Positions 17,504 to 26,921 are shown, counted from the first letter of the stretch. The stretch: 44,109 nt of DNA from a virus (IMGVR_UViG_3300047560_001489:1-44109), one strand, 5' to 3'. Notes: generated by a model from the letters alone, not told the origin. Made by a program: numbers and translations.

Positions 17504-17914
17504 ATGAGAGCCTACGAATTTATACAAGAGCAACAACCGATAGGTTCTACTGGGTCGTCAACTATGCCCAGTAATCAACCAGTGGCGTCAGTATCGCAGA
17601 CACCGGGCGCTTCTAACACACAGGCAAAAGACGAACAAGATCCTAATGCTAAACAACTGGCAGATTTATTAAAACAGAATCAAGTCAATGTTACTAGTCC
17701 AGACGAATTTACAAAGGCCTATGCCGCTATTCAACAGAAACAAACCCTAACACCCCAACAAGAAAAAACACTTGGCGCCTTTACAAAGGCAGTAATTGCT
17801 AAACCTGGATTAACTTCACAGGTTGCTACGCTAATGAAGGCAATCGGTAGCAAACAACAACCAGATGCTAATAAACCAGTTCCTGCCCAGGTTGCACCAA
17901 CACCAGGAGCATGA
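17504..17914 (+). CDS. Internal head-like protein with T4-type targeting N-terminus (136 aa)
   Basis: A 136-aa protein whose first ten residues, MRAYEFIQEQ, closely resemble the capsid targeting sequence of T4 internal proteins (MKTYQEFIAE). After it comes a Gln/Pro/Ser/Ala-rich, probably disordered region, then helices (residues 50-115) and a Pro-rich tail. This fits an internal or scaffold-associated head protein cleaved by the prohead protease, by analogy. The gene starts 1 base after the holin-like gene. Confidence 0.55.
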   Translation: MRAYEFIQEQQPIGSTGSSTMPSNQPVASVSQTPGASNTQAKDEQDPNAKQLADLLKQNQVNVTSPDEFTKAYAAIQQKQTLTPQQEKTLGAFTKAVIAKPGLTSQVATLMKAIGSKQQPDANKPVPAQVAPTPGA

Positions 17915-17915
17915 T

Positions 17916-18125
17916 ATGAAAATTGCACAGTTACTATCCGGTGTTAGCATCTCACTTACAAATCAAGAACAAGAATTTATTCAGGATCATGCAGGCAATA
18001 TCCATATAGATAGTTTAGCTGAGCACGATCAGTGGTTAGCCCAGAACCTTGTCAGGAAAGGTATCTATACACTAAGTAAAGATAATCAACATCTGATAAA
18101 GAATGTAAATGAAACAAGTTCCTGA
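17916..18125 (+). CDS. Small phage protein (69 aa)
   Basis: The start at ATG 17916 follows an AGGAG ribosome binding site lying in the end of the previous gene. The 69-aa product MKIAQLLSGVSISLTNQEQEF is soluble and acidic. It overlaps the following gene by 17 bases. I do not recognise the family. Confidence 0.6.
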   Translation: MKIAQLLSGVSISLTNQEQEFIQDHAGNIHIDSLAEHDQWLAQNLVRKGIYTLSKDNQHLIKNVNETSS

Positions 18126-18579
18126 TAATATTTTAGAAAAAGTTAAAAAACTTGGGCACGATGTTAAAGAACAATTAAAAGCCCAAGGCATAATTGTTCC
18201 ATCTAAAACTACTGACGGTACTATACGGGTAGGACATTATAGAATTAAAAAGACAAAATCTGGATTCTATGATATACTCGACTACAGTAACGACATTGTT
18301 ATTGATAAGATAAATCTACCCCAAACCGCTGCTATAATTGCTAATAAACTTGCTCTGGGCAAGTATCTTGACGATGATATGTTAATGGCCGATAGAAGGT
18401 ACGGACATGCATTGTTTGAAGAAGAACTGCACGACATAATGGCTGAAAAAAGCCTAAAATCTAAAAACATAGACAGAGCAGAAGTTATGTACACCAAGCG
18501 AAATATAGCTAAGTATAAAAAAGAACAATACAGGAAGACCATACTTGTAGGCTTTGAAAAACTTATGAGGTTTAGATAA
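18109..18579 (+). CDS. Conserved phage protein (156 aa)
   Basis: A 156-aa Lys-rich protein. A compact beta section (residues 38-62, IRVGHYRIKKTKSGFYDILDY) is followed by long helices, and the C-terminus is basic and coiled (MYTKRNIAKYKKEQYRKTIL). It resembles a protein family conserved in T4-like cyanophages and pelagiphages without a known role. It overlaps the preceding 69-aa gene and is followed by a late promoter motif. Confidence 0.65.
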   Translation: MKQVPDNILEKVKKLGHDVKEQLKAQGIIVPSKTTDGTIRVGHYRIKKTKSGFYDILDYSNDIVIDKINLPQTAAIIANKLALGKYLDDDMLMADRRYGHALFEEELHDIMAEKSLKSKNIDRAEVMYTKRNIAKYKKEQYRKTILVGFEKLMRFR

Positions 18580-18582
18580 ATA
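18575..18582 (+). promoter_or_regulatory. Late promoter-like GATAAATA
   Basis: GATAAATA overlaps the stop of the 156-aa gene and lies 27 bases upstream of the next ATG. Confidence 0.5.
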
Positions 18583-18608
18583 AATTTAACCAATCTTTCG
18601 GAACCAAT

Positions 18609-20018
18609 ATGAAAACTACTGATTTTAGAAATAAAATAACAAGCTCTCAACTTAAAGAAAACATGAATAAAATGTTTGGAGTTAATGTTGACCTAGGCAA
18701 GTATTCTAGAGAACAGCTAGAAGACATGCGAAATAAGCTTCGCACACGTATGTTCCAACAAGAAGGACGAGCAGGTATTAATGATCTGTTAACTAACGAA
18801 ACATATCAAAAAGACAAGGCCATGCTTGCCTTGCTAAACACAAGGATTAAAGAAATGCTAGGTGAAGACATCAAAAAATTACGCGACAAAATGGATCAGC
18901 TAAGTGAAGCTAAGAAGGGCGTTCGTGCTCCTAAGCACAAGATTCATGCTCAAGGCACAGCTGCCAAAGACTACGACGGTGACGGAAAAGTAGAAACCCC
19001 TAAAGATGAAGTATGGGGTAGCCGTGCTAAGGCAGCTAAGAAGGCAGGTAAGCCATTTGAAGAAAGCGCAAAGCCAGACTTCTTAGACATGGACAAAGAT
19101 GGCAATAAGAAAGAGCCTATGAAGAAGGCTGTAAAAGACAAGAAGGTCAAAGAAGAAACAGGTAAGTTTGACAAGACTGACACAACCTGGACAGACAAGA
19201 GCGGTAAGAAACATCCAGCTCAACGTGTTACACGTAAGACTGATCAACTAGCAGGTCCTAGTGACGATGACGCAGAAAAGAAAGCTAAGAAGGCTAAAGA
19301 GTCTGTTGCACAAGAAGGTAAGGACGAAGGCAAGCCAGGTAAGAACTTTGCTAAGATTGCTAAGAGCGCAGGAAAACACTATGGCAGCAAAGAAGCAGGT
19401 GAGCGTGTAGCAGGTGCAGTTCGTCAAAAGCTAAAGAAGGCAGGTAAGCTAGAAGAATCAACAAAGGAAATTTTCAAGCGTCATGTTAAGATTGTTAACG
19501 AAAGTTTAGCGGCACTACTAGCGGAAGACGAAGAAGGCAAAGCCAAGGCAATTACTGCCGCTGGCGATATGGTCAATGACTATACAAGTTGGATGCAACG
19601 TGTTGGTCAGTATCAGACCAAGACTATGATCGAATTAGCAGATGCTATTAAGGCGGATTTCGGAGCACAAGAAGCTGAGACATTTAAGCAAGCAGTTGGT
19701 CCAGCATTAGCTTCTACCCTAGAAACACTAACTCAACAACGTGAAGCAATTAGTGCTGCCGTTGCTGTACTAGCAGGAGAAGCAACACCAGATATGGGAA
19801 TGGGAATGGAGCCAGGCATGGACTCAGGTATGCCTCCAGCAGAGCCAGGTATGGATGCTGCTGGCCCAGATATGATGAACCCAGTTGGCGGCGCTGACGA
19901 ATTTGGTGCTAGTGATGCAGCCGCTGGCGCAGGTACTCCAGGACGCGAGATGCGTGAAAGCAAGTTTGCTCGCAAGCTAGCAGAATCTCATTCTATTCTA
20001 TCTAAGCTAGCAAGATGA
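18609..20018 (+). CDS. Large Lys/Ala/Met-rich T4-like phage protein with DxDGDG motifs (469 aa)
   Basis: A 469-aa protein in several zones: a helical N-terminus; acidic calcium-loop-like motifs DYDGDGKVETPKDEVWG (about 119-135) and DMDKDGNKKEPMKK (about 159-172); a long Lys/Ala/Glu-rich, probably disordered region; a helical domain (about 290-395); and a Met/Pro/Gly-rich low-complexity segment (about 396-435). The DLDGDGKxETPxDE and DxDKDGNKKEPMKKA signatures recur in uncharacterised proteins of T4-like marine phages. It may be a head-core or scaffold-type protein (inference from composition and location). The ATGA overlap couples it to the next gene. Confidence 0.65.
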   Translation: MKTTDFRNKITSSQLKENMNKMFGVNVDLGKYSREQLEDMRNKLRTRMFQQEGRAGINDLLTNETYQKDKAMLALLNTRIKEMLGEDIKKLRDKMDQLSEAKKGVRAPKHKIHAQGTAAKDYDGDGKVETPKDEVWGSRAKAAKKAGKPFEESAKPDFLDMDKDGNKKEPMKKAVKDKKVKEETGKFDKTDTTWTDKSGKKHPAQRVTRKTDQLAGPSDDDAEKKAKKAKESVAQEGKDEGKPGKNFAKIAKSAGKHYGSKEAGERVAGAVRQKLKKAGKLEESTKEIFKRHVKIVNESLAALLAEDEEGKAKAITAAGDMVNDYTSWMQRVGQYQTKTMIELADAIKADFGAQEAETFKQAVGPALASTLETLTQQREAISAAVAVLAGEATPDMGMGMEPGMDSGMPPAEPGMDAAGPDMMNPVGGADEFGASDAAAGAGTPGREMRESKFARKLAESHSILSKLAR

Positions 20019-20359
20019 GATTATTTGAAGTAGACCTTGGAAGTGCTAGAGATGTTCTAGCAGTTCTTCAAGGACAAGCAGACAGGGAAGGGCAAAGTTC
20101 GACTTTGCCTTTTCAAGCTGTACTTAAATTATTAAGACCTTTCCATTTAGGTATAAGCACACCTGATGGATTAATTGCTCTTAAAAATACAGTAGATCCT
20201 GCAGGCGATGTAATTCAAGACATTCTTGATGACGGATCTATAGTTCTTAAAACAAAAACTCCAAGCCAAACTGCAAATCCGGCAGCAGAAAAAGGTACGG
20301 CACCAGCAGTAGATGCAATGGCATCTAGTAACGCAAAACAATTAACTCCAAATATTTGA
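20015..20359 (+). CDS. Small phage protein (114 aa)
   Basis: A 114-aa protein, MRLFEVDLGSARDVLAVLQGQ..., coupled by ATGA to the 469-aa gene. The start MRLFEV is a looser match to the MRAxEF N-termini. The first 75 residues appear folded; the C-terminus is a disordered Ala/Pro/Thr tail. Function unknown. Confidence 0.6.
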   Translation: MRLFEVDLGSARDVLAVLQGQADREGQSSTLPFQAVLKLLRPFHLGISTPDGLIALKNTVDPAGDVIQDILDDGSIVLKTKTPSQTANPAAEKGTAPAVDAMASSNAKQLTPNI

Positions 20360-20383
20360 CAGATAGACGTACGATGTTATAAT
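20356..20383 (+). promoter_or_regulatory. Sigma70 promoter giving a leaderless start
   Basis: -35 TTGACA (20356-20361), 16-base spacer, extended -10 TGTTATAAT (TATAAT at 20378-20383). The ATG of the nuclease gene is at 20391, so the mRNA would start at or within a base or two of the start codon. Confidence 0.75.
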
Positions 20384-20390
20384 TAAGTTT

Positions 20391-21116
20391 ATGACATCTT
20401 ATACTCCGCCACCGTTCATCGAACGATTCCAATATAAAAACTGTGTTCAGGTAAATGATCCTGTAACTCGCAAGCGTGTTTATCAAACTCCAGACGGTGA
20501 AACATTACCTAGTGTAACAACGATTCTTAGTGCTACTAAGGATATGACCCATCTGAATGAGTGGAAAAAACGTATAGGTGAGGAAAAAGCTAACCAAATA
20601 ACAAGAGAAGCGGCAGGCATTGGTACAGCCATGCACGCCAATTTAGAGCGTTTCCTTATTGGGGAGCAACGCCAGCCCGGAAATAATCCAGTACATGTTC
20701 AAGCTAACAAAATGGCTGATATTATTATTACCAACGGACTTAGCAAAGTAAATGAAGTATGGGCAATGGAACAAAGTCTTTATTTTCCAGGATTGTATTC
20801 CGGCACTACTGACCTAGTAGGAGTCCACGACGGTGACGAAGCAGTCATGGATCACAAACAAACCAATAAGCCTAAAAAAGAAGAGTGGATTGAAGACTAT
20901 AAGATGCAGTTAATGGCTTATATTATGGCACATAATGAAGTATACGGATCTAATATTCGTAAAGGTGTTGTTTTTATGTGTAGCAGGGATCTACAATATC
21001 AAGAATTCATTTTAAAACCCTCAGAATTCAATGAATACCAAGATAAATGGTTGGCTAAAGTGGAAGAATACTATACTTCAGGAATGCGGGGACTCAAACA
21101 ACACTTAACAGCATAA
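20391..21116 (+). CDS. RecB-like PD-(D/E)XK exonuclease
   Basis: A 241-aa protein of the phage RecB/Cas4-like nuclease type. The N-terminal PSVTTIL motif and the G(I/T)xxHxxLE box (GIGTAMHANLERFL, about residues 77-90) are typical of the PD-(D/E)XK exonucleases of T4-like cyanophages. Catalytic strands are SGTTDLVGVHDGDEAVMDHKQT (D and DxK), followed by QLMAY. It likely degrades or recombines DNA. It lacks a ribosome binding site, and its promoter places the transcription start at the ATG. It is an early gene among late genes. Confidence 0.8.
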   Translation: MTSYTPPPFIERFQYKNCVQVNDPVTRKRVYQTPDGETLPSVTTILSATKDMTHLNEWKKRIGEEKANQITREAAGIGTAMHANLERFLIGEQRQPGNNPVHVQANKMADIIITNGLSKVNEVWAMEQSLYFPGLYSGTTDLVGVHDGDEAVMDHKQTNKPKKEEWIEDYKMQLMAYIMAHNEVYGSNIRKGVVFMCSRDLQYQEFILKPSEFNEYQDKWLAKVEEYYTSGMRGLKQHLTA

Positions 21117-21119
21117 ATA
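21112..21119 (+). promoter_or_regulatory. Late promoter-like CATAAATA
   Basis: CATAAATA overlaps the nuclease stop and lies 22 bases before the tailspike ATG. A short inverted repeat ATATCCC..GGGATAT (21117-21137) sits between them. Confidence 0.5.
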
Positions 21120-21141
21120 TCCCATACAGGGGATATTTTAT

Positions 21142-22893
21142 ATGGCTGTTATTGAGATTGCTCGAATTCAGGTCAGACGAGGACAAGAAAATCAAACAGG
21201 TATTCCGCAACTTGCAGGTGGTGAATTTGCATGGGCGGAAGATACTGAAAACCTATACATAGGTCTTAAAAGAGAGGACGGCGGTGCTCGCGATGCAAAT
21301 GTTCGAGTTTTAACCGAAAACGACCTAAGGCTGTTTAGCTCGTTTGTCTCTAGCACATCGTTAAACGCAAATTACACTTGGGAATTAAATTCCTCTGATA
21401 CTGTAACATCAACAGATCCTGTTCCGGATTATACCAATAGGACTATAAGAACTGCCCAAGACAAATTAGACGACTTTGTTAGTATTGCAGACTTCGGGGT
21501 AGTAACAACATCGTCTACTGCTGTTGATTGCACTACAGCAATTCAAAAGGCTGTTGACCATTTATTCCTAAACATGGACATTGATGACGGTACTGTATTT
21601 GACACTTCTGGTGATTTACGCTATAACAAGAAGCTGTATATTCCAGCAGGACACTATAGAATCAGCGACACAATTTATATTCCTAAAAACACAGTAATTG
21701 TAGGAGAGGGAATTGATAAGACTATTATCGAAAATGTAGGTCTCGGATCTGGAATTTTTCAAACAGTTGATTGGAAGAATAGACAAGCAACGTTAGACAA
21801 AGATGGTAATCCTGCATTAAGAGGTTCTTTAGGTAAATTTGATCCTTTAACTGATAGTTCTGCAAACACTATTCAGGGAACAGGACAGCCTGCAAACATA
21901 CACATAGAGGGCATGACATTGATGTACAGCACCTCTACAGCATTAACTCCTCATCTTAGCCTGTTGAGCTTAGACTGTGTTGATCATGGCGTGGTACGCA
22001 ATGTAAAATTCCAAGGACATCATTCTTATGTAACTCCTGCTGATGAGGATTACACAGGTATTGACATTCGTGGATATAGTGCGGTTACTTCGGAAAACAT
22101 TTTAATTGATAATTGTCAATTTACAGGATTGTACTACTGTGTTAAATCTAACTGGGATACTAATCACATTATCATTCAGAATAATAGTTTTAAATATTCT
22201 GCCTATGGTGTCGCATTCTTATCTGAATACAATTCTCTAGCACTTACTGGTCCTACATACTCTCGCGTTGAACGTAATAAATTTGAAGAAATTGAATATC
22301 AAGGATTTTTAGTAGGTACATCTGCTACAGGAGCACCGGCATATAATGTCAGTCAAAATAACTCTTATATTAGAGTAGGAAATTATGGTAGGGCAACAGA
22401 ATCGTATACAGACGGCACATCTGTAATTAGGTTTGAAACAGCAGGCAATTCTAGTGTAAATGATTTCTTTAATAGACAAAAGTGGCATGATGAAACAAGA
22501 GGTGCAACCGATACCTACTACCCTTTAATAGAAGGCAGAACAACTGTTGATTTAAACTCTGTATCTACATCAACATTAATAGCAAATACATCTACGGCAT
22601 TAATAAGATTACCTATCACTGGTTACCCTCAGCACCTTGACATAAAATATAGAGCTTCGTCCGGTAATGGCGCAATTAATAGATTCGGCAATTTAAAAAT
22701 ATTAGTCCGTGGTGGAACTACACCTGCTAATGTAAAAATATATGACGAATACAATTCATCTCCTAGCGACGGCGGCCTATATTGGAGTGTAACTGTTGAG
22801 CCTGCATATAAGTATTATGAGTTAAGTGGCATTAATCCTCTACTAGCAAACCCTGATGTTATAGTGGAAATGCAAACTAAGTTAATGTTGTAA
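21142..22893 (+). CDS. Tailspike with right-handed beta-helix (pectate-lyase-like) domain
   Basis: A 583-aa protein. Residues 1-60 (IARIQVRRGQENQTGIPQLAGGEFAWAEDTENLYIG) form the N-terminal phage-attachment module found on many tail fibres. Residues about 110-400 are a pectate-lyase/glycosidase-type parallel beta-helix: an LYIPAGHYRISDTIYIPKNTVIVGEG start, then repeated I-x-I-x-N-x-x-F rungs (NCQFTGLYYCVK, NNSFKYSAYGVAF, RNKFEEI). A C-terminal beta domain follows. Such tailspikes bind and often cleave capsule or O-antigen polysaccharide. The catalytic residues cannot be assigned. Confidence 0.85.
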   Translation: MAVIEIARIQVRRGQENQTGIPQLAGGEFAWAEDTENLYIGLKREDGGARDANVRVLTENDLRLFSSFVSSTSLNANYTWELNSSDTVTSTDPVPDYTNRTIRTAQDKLDDFVSIADFGVVTTSSTAVDCTTAIQKAVDHLFLNMDIDDGTVFDTSGDLRYNKKLYIPAGHYRISDTIYIPKNTVIVGEGIDKTIIENVGLGSGIFQTVDWKNRQATLDKDGNPALRGSLGKFDPLTDSSANTIQGTGQPANIHIEGMTLMYSTSTALTPHLSLLSLDCVDHGVVRNVKFQGHHSYVTPADEDYTGIDIRGYSAVTSENILIDNCQFTGLYYCVKSNWDTNHIIIQNNSFKYSAYGVAFLSEYNSLALTGPTYSRVERNKFEEIEYQGFLVGTSATGAPAYNVSQNNSYIRVGNYGRATESYTDGTSVIRFETAGNSSVNDFFNRQKWHDETRGATDTYYPLIEGRTTVDLNSVSTSTLIANTSTALIRLPITGYPQHLDIKYRASSGNGAINRFGNLKILVRGGTTPANVKIYDEYNSSPSDGGLYWSVTVEPAYKYYELSGINPLLANPDVIVEMQTKLML

Positions 22894-22900
22894 GGAAAAC

Positions 22901-23335
22901 ATGTTTAACCAACCTGTAGATAGTAGATTAACAGAGTGGGCAAATCATAGAAGAGAGTTGGATGAGGTTGAAGATCCCCTACAGGTAGTTTGGGATTTCT
23001 GGCATCAAGCTCCCTTTGTCCCGCATAATAAAAATATAGACCCTTATTTTCAAAAGAGCTGGCCCAGTCCTTGGGAAATCATTGCAGAAAACAAATATGA
23101 TGATTTTACCAAGGCACTAATGATAGGTTGGACACTTAAATTGACAAAAAAATTTAAGGATTCCAAGATTGAGGTTAGGACTCTTATAGACAGCAACCAA
23201 ACCAGGCAGTATAATTTAGTTTACGTTAATGACGAGTGGGTTATTAACTACAATGATAATGGGCCCGTACACGAAGAAGAATTGACCGGCTCATTTAGAC
23301 TAGAAAATTTGGTAGAAGTTACCACTCCAAGGTAA
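22901..23335 (+). CDS. Conserved phage protein (144 aa)
   Basis: A 144-aa protein starting 7 bases after the tailspike stop. It is Trp-rich, with a motif W-P-S-P-W-E-I-I around residues 49-57, a pattern I associate with conserved T4-like cyanophage proteins of unknown function. It has an alpha/beta C-terminal half (YNLVYVNDEWVINY). No transmembrane segment or catalytic motif. Confidence 0.6.
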   Translation: MFNQPVDSRLTEWANHRRELDEVEDPLQVVWDFWHQAPFVPHNKNIDPYFQKSWPSPWEIIAENKYDDFTKALMIGWTLKLTKKFKDSKIEVRTLIDSNQTRQYNLVYVNDEWVINYNDNGPVHEEELTGSFRLENLVEVTTPR

Positions 23336-23338
23336 ATA
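23332..23338 (+). promoter_or_regulatory. Late promoter-like GTAAATA
   Basis: GTAAATA overlapping the preceding stop, 31 bases before nrdA. Confidence 0.35.
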
Positions 23339-23369
23339 TCAACCTAGAACTATAAAAAGAGGGTTACTA

Positions 23370-25703
23370 ATGATCACAGTGGTCAAGCGTAACGGACATC
23401 GCGTTCCGTTAGATATCGCAAAAATACAGAGACAGGTAGCTTATGGATGTAGAGGAATTGACGGCGTTAGCCCCTCGATGATCGAAATTAAAGCACAAAT
23501 AGAATTACATGACGGAATGTCGACAAAGACCATAGACGAGCTATTACTCAAGGCCATGGTTGACTTAATCGACGAAACTGAAAATCCAGAAATTAATAAT
23601 GTCAATTATCAATACGTAGCAGGCAGGCAAAAAGTCTCTATGCTACGCAAAGAAGTATATGGGACATACGAACCTCCTGCACTTTACGACATTGTAAAGA
23701 AGAATGTGGAACTTAGTATGTACACTAGTGAACTACTAGACTGGTACACAAAAGAAGAATGGGATATAATTGATCTGTTCATCGACCACGCAAAGGACGA
23801 ACAATATACCTATGCCGCTATTGCACAATTAGCAGAAAAGTATCTTGTACAGAATCGCGCCACAGGTCAAATTTATGAAACACCCCAGGTACGTTACGCT
23901 ATAGCAGCCGCCACAGCGTTCCATAGCGAACCTGCAGATAAAAGGTTAAAATATGTCAAAGAATACTACGAATGTGCTAGTGATGGTCATTTCACTCTTG
24001 CTACCCCTGTGCTGGCTGGCCTCGGCACTACTACAAAGCAGTTTAGTTCTTGTGTTCTCATTAGTAGCGACGATACTTTGGATAGCATATTTGCAGCTGG
24101 CGAAATGATGGCCAAATATGCTTCAAAACGAGCCGGAATTGGTCTCGAAATAGGCAGAATTCGCCCCTTAGGTGCCCCAATTCGCAACGGAGAAATCAAA
24201 CACACGGGTATGATACCATTCTTGAAGAAATGGTTTGCTGACCTGCGTAGTTGCAGTCAAGGTGGCATTCGTAATGCTAGTTGTACAGTTACATTCCCTG
24301 TATGGCACGCTCAATTCGAAGACCTTATTGTTCTAAAGAATAATCAAGGTACAGAAGAAACTCGTGTACGTCAAATGGATTATAGTGTTGTTGTTAATGC
24401 CATGTTCTGGCGCCGCTATAAGAACGGTGAGAATATTACATTGTTCGATCCACACGAAGTTCCAGACTTGTACGAAGCATATTACAGAGACAGTGCAGAA
24501 TTTGAGGCATTATACTTACAGTATGAGCAAGATAAGACAAAGAAAAAGAAAGTTGTATCGGCGGATGAGATATTCAAAAATGGTATCCTTAAGGAACGCA
24601 CTGATACGGGCAGAATATATTTGGTCAATATTGATAACGTTATCAACCAGGGTCCGTTCGACACGACGGTGGATCCGATCTATCAATCAAATCTGTGCCA
24701 AGAAATTCTGTTGCCCACAAAGCCTTTCCAAAGAATTGAAGATCCTACAGGACGCATTGCTCTTTGTACACTTGGGTCAATCAATTGGGGTGCTTTCCGC
24801 AACCCTCAAGAAATGCGTAAGGCTTGTAGAGTATTGGTTCGCTCGCTCAGCAACTTACTAAACTATCAAGACTTCTTAAGTGTTCAGAGTCGCCTTGCCA
24901 ATAAAGACTTTGAACCATTAGGTGTTGGCATTACTAACCTGGCATACTGGCATGCTCGTCGTAGTTACAAATATGGTACTGCCGAAGCACTTGCCGAAGT
25001 TAAGCGTTGGATGGAACACCAAGCATATTACCTAACAGAGACTAGTGTGGAACTTGCCCAAGAAAGAGGGGCCTGCGAGCGTAGCCAACACACTTGGTAC
25101 GGTAAGGGAGTATTTCCTTGGGAACGCCGTAATGCAGGAGTAAACGAATTAACTGATTTTACTCCTAGCATGGATTGGGAACCACTACGTGAGCGTATGA
25201 AGAAGTACGGTATTCGTAATGCCACACTAATGGCAGTAGCACCAGTAGAGTCCAGCTCAGTTGTATTAAACTCCACCAACGGAATTGAAATGCCGATGGA
25301 ATTGATTTCTGTGAAGGAATCGAAAGCTGGATCGTTTGTACAGGTTGTACCTGAATACAAACGTCTAAAGAATCGTTACCAATTGATGTGGGACCAACAT
25401 GATTGTGTTGATTATTTAAAGACATCAGCAGTACTAGCCGCATACATTGATCAGTCATTATCAACAAATACATTCTACAACCCTGCTCATTATGGTGGCA
25501 AGGTTCCTGGAACAATTATTGCAAAGAATCTTATGCTTGCCTACAAGTGGGGCGTTAAGACCATCTACTATAGTCTAATTAATAAAGTCGGCGCAAAGGC
25601 CAGTGTGACAAATACTAACGTTGTTACAAACGTCAACGCCGCAGATAATGTTGTTATCTACGAAGTATTAGAGGACGACGATTGCGAAGCGTGTAAATTA
25701 TAA
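23370..25703 (+). CDS. nrdA: Class Ia ribonucleotide reductase, alpha subunit
   Basis: A 777-aa protein reducing ribonucleoside diphosphates to deoxy forms with NrdB. The N-terminal ATP-cone (VVKRNGHRVPLD...) allosteric activity domain is present. Active-site cysteines are recognisable in SSCVLISSDD, NLCQEILLP (with the catalytic N, C and E) and LCTLGSINWG. The C-terminus EACKL supplies the shuttle cysteine pair re-reduced by the glutaredoxin encoded 2.7 kb downstream. Length and motifs match the E. coli NrdA type. The gene order is nrdA, aceA, a tiny zinc protein, nrdB. It has a weak ribosome binding site. Confidence 0.97.
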   Translation: MITVVKRNGHRVPLDIAKIQRQVAYGCRGIDGVSPSMIEIKAQIELHDGMSTKTIDELLLKAMVDLIDETENPEINNVNYQYVAGRQKVSMLRKEVYGTYEPPALYDIVKKNVELSMYTSELLDWYTKEEWDIIDLFIDHAKDEQYTYAAIAQLAEKYLVQNRATGQIYETPQVRYAIAAATAFHSEPADKRLKYVKEYYECASDGHFTLATPVLAGLGTTTKQFSSCVLISSDDTLDSIFAAGEMMAKYASKRAGIGLEIGRIRPLGAPIRNGEIKHTGMIPFLKKWFADLRSCSQGGIRNASCTVTFPVWHAQFEDLIVLKNNQGTEETRVRQMDYSVVVNAMFWRRYKNGENITLFDPHEVPDLYEAYYRDSAEFEALYLQYEQDKTKKKKVVSADEIFKNGILKERTDTGRIYLVNIDNVINQGPFDTTVDPIYQSNLCQEILLPTKPFQRIEDPTGRIALCTLGSINWGAFRNPQEMRKACRVLVRSLSNLLNYQDFLSVQSRLANKDFEPLGVGITNLAYWHARRSYKYGTAEALAEVKRWMEHQAYYLTETSVELAQERGACERSQHTWYGKGVFPWERRNAGVNELTDFTPSMDWEPLRERMKKYGIRNATLMAVAPVESSSVVLNSTNGIEMPMELISVKESKAGSFVQVVPEYKRLKNRYQLMWDQHDCVDYLKTSAVLAAYIDQSLSTNTFYNPAHYGGKVPGTIIAKNLMLAYKWGVKTIYYSLINKVGAKASVTNTNVVTNVNAADNVVIYEVLEDDDCEACKL

Positions 25704-25715
25704 CAAGGAGAATAA

Positions 25716-26921
25716 ATGAAAAAGCGCAACTACACACAAGACACAGTCAGAAAGCTACAGGGTAGTGTACAGATTGAACACACATTAGCCAAGCGTGGAG
25801 CATATAAACTACGTGAGCTATTAGCAAATGAGCCGTACATCAATACGCTCGGAGCATATAACGGTCAAATGGCCGTACAACACGCTAAGGCGGGGTTGAA
25901 AGCGATTTACTTGTCAGGTTGGCAAGTTGCCGGCGCTAACAATACAGCAAATCAAACATATCCAGATCAATCTTTGTACCCTGTAGATTCTGTACCTCGT
26001 GTAGTTAAAGGCATTAACAATGCTTTCCGTCGCGCTGATCAAATTGAACATAGTGAAGGGAATGTATCTACCGATTATTTCTTGCCCATTGTTGCTGATG
26101 CAGAAGCCGGCTTTGGTGGTGCCTTGAACGCATACGAATTAATGAGTGCTATGATTGAAGCAGGCGCCGCAGGCGTACACTTTGAAGATCAGTTAGCTAG
26201 CGAAAAGAAATGTGGACACTTGGGTGGCAAGGTTCTTGTACCTACCAGCCAAATGATTCGTACACTCAACGCCGCCCGCCTAGCCGCAGATGTTGCCGGT
26301 GTTGACACTGTGATCATGGCACGTACAGATGCAGAAGCCGCTACTCTAATTACTAGCAACCATGATCCATTAGACAAGGACTTTGTAATCAATGAAAGAA
26401 CAGAAGAAGGGTTTTACAAATTTAGAAACGGTATCGATGCTTGCATTGCAAGGGGCTTGGCTTACGCTCCATATGCAGACCTACTATGGTTCGAAACTAG
26501 TACCCCAGACATCAAACAAGCCAAGAAATTTGCAGACGCAATACATGCAGAATTCCCAGATCAGATGTTGGCTTATAACTGCTCTCCGTCGTTTAACTGG
26601 CAAAAATTCTTATCGATAGAAGAATGTGAAACATTCCAACGTGAACTAGGTGAATTAGGCTACAAGTTCCAGTTTATTACCTTAGCAGGTTTCCATAGTG
26701 TTAACCTTGCTACCTTTGAACTAGCAGAAGCATATAAAGCACGTGGCATGGCTGGTTACAGCGAAATGCAACAACGTGAGTTTGAAGCACAGGCTCGCGG
26801 ATTCACAACGGTCAAACACCAACGAGAAGTAGGTGTTGGGTACTTTGACCTTATCAGTACAGCAGTCGGTGCAACCTCTACAGTAGCAAACACACATTCA
26901 ACAGAGGCGGATCAATTTTAA
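25716..26921 (+). CDS. aceA: Isocitrate lyase
   Basis: A 401-aa enzyme that cleaves isocitrate to glyoxylate and succinate, the first step of the glyoxylate shunt. The catalytic loop KKCGHLGG (164-171, nucleophile C166) is intact, as are [12 protein letters not shown] (65-76), [10 protein letters not shown] (126-135), the [10 protein letters not shown] strand, and [12 protein letters not shown] / TLAGFHSVN near the C-terminus. It is slightly shorter than E. coli AceA (434 aa). It has its own strong ribosome binding site (AAGGAG) 12 bases after nrdA. No malate synthase is visible. Its place inside the nrd operon is striking. It was probably taken from a proteobacterial host. Confidence 0.95.
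   Translation: MKKRNYTQDTVRKLQGSVQIEHTLAKRGAYKLRELLANEPYINTLGAYNGQMAVQHAKAGLKAIYLSGWQVAGANNTANQTYPDQSLYPVDSVPRVVKGINNAFRRADQIEHSEGNVSTDYFLPIVADAEAGFGGALNAYELMSAMIEAGAAGVHFEDQLASEKKCGHLGGKVLVPTSQMIRTLNAARLAADVAGVDTVIMARTDAEAATLITSNHDPLDKDFVINERTEEGFYKFRNGIDACIARGLAYAPYADLLWFETSTPDIKQAKKFADAIHAEFPDQMLAYNCSPSFNWQKFLSIEECETFQRELGELGYKFQFITLAGFHSVNLATFELAEAYKARGMAGYSEMQQREFEAQARGFTTVKHQREVGVGYFDLISTAVGATSTVANTHSTEADQF

Noticed and set aside
24364-24861. 165-codon open frame inside nrdA
   Set aside because: Shadow frame of a certain gene, with unnatural composition.
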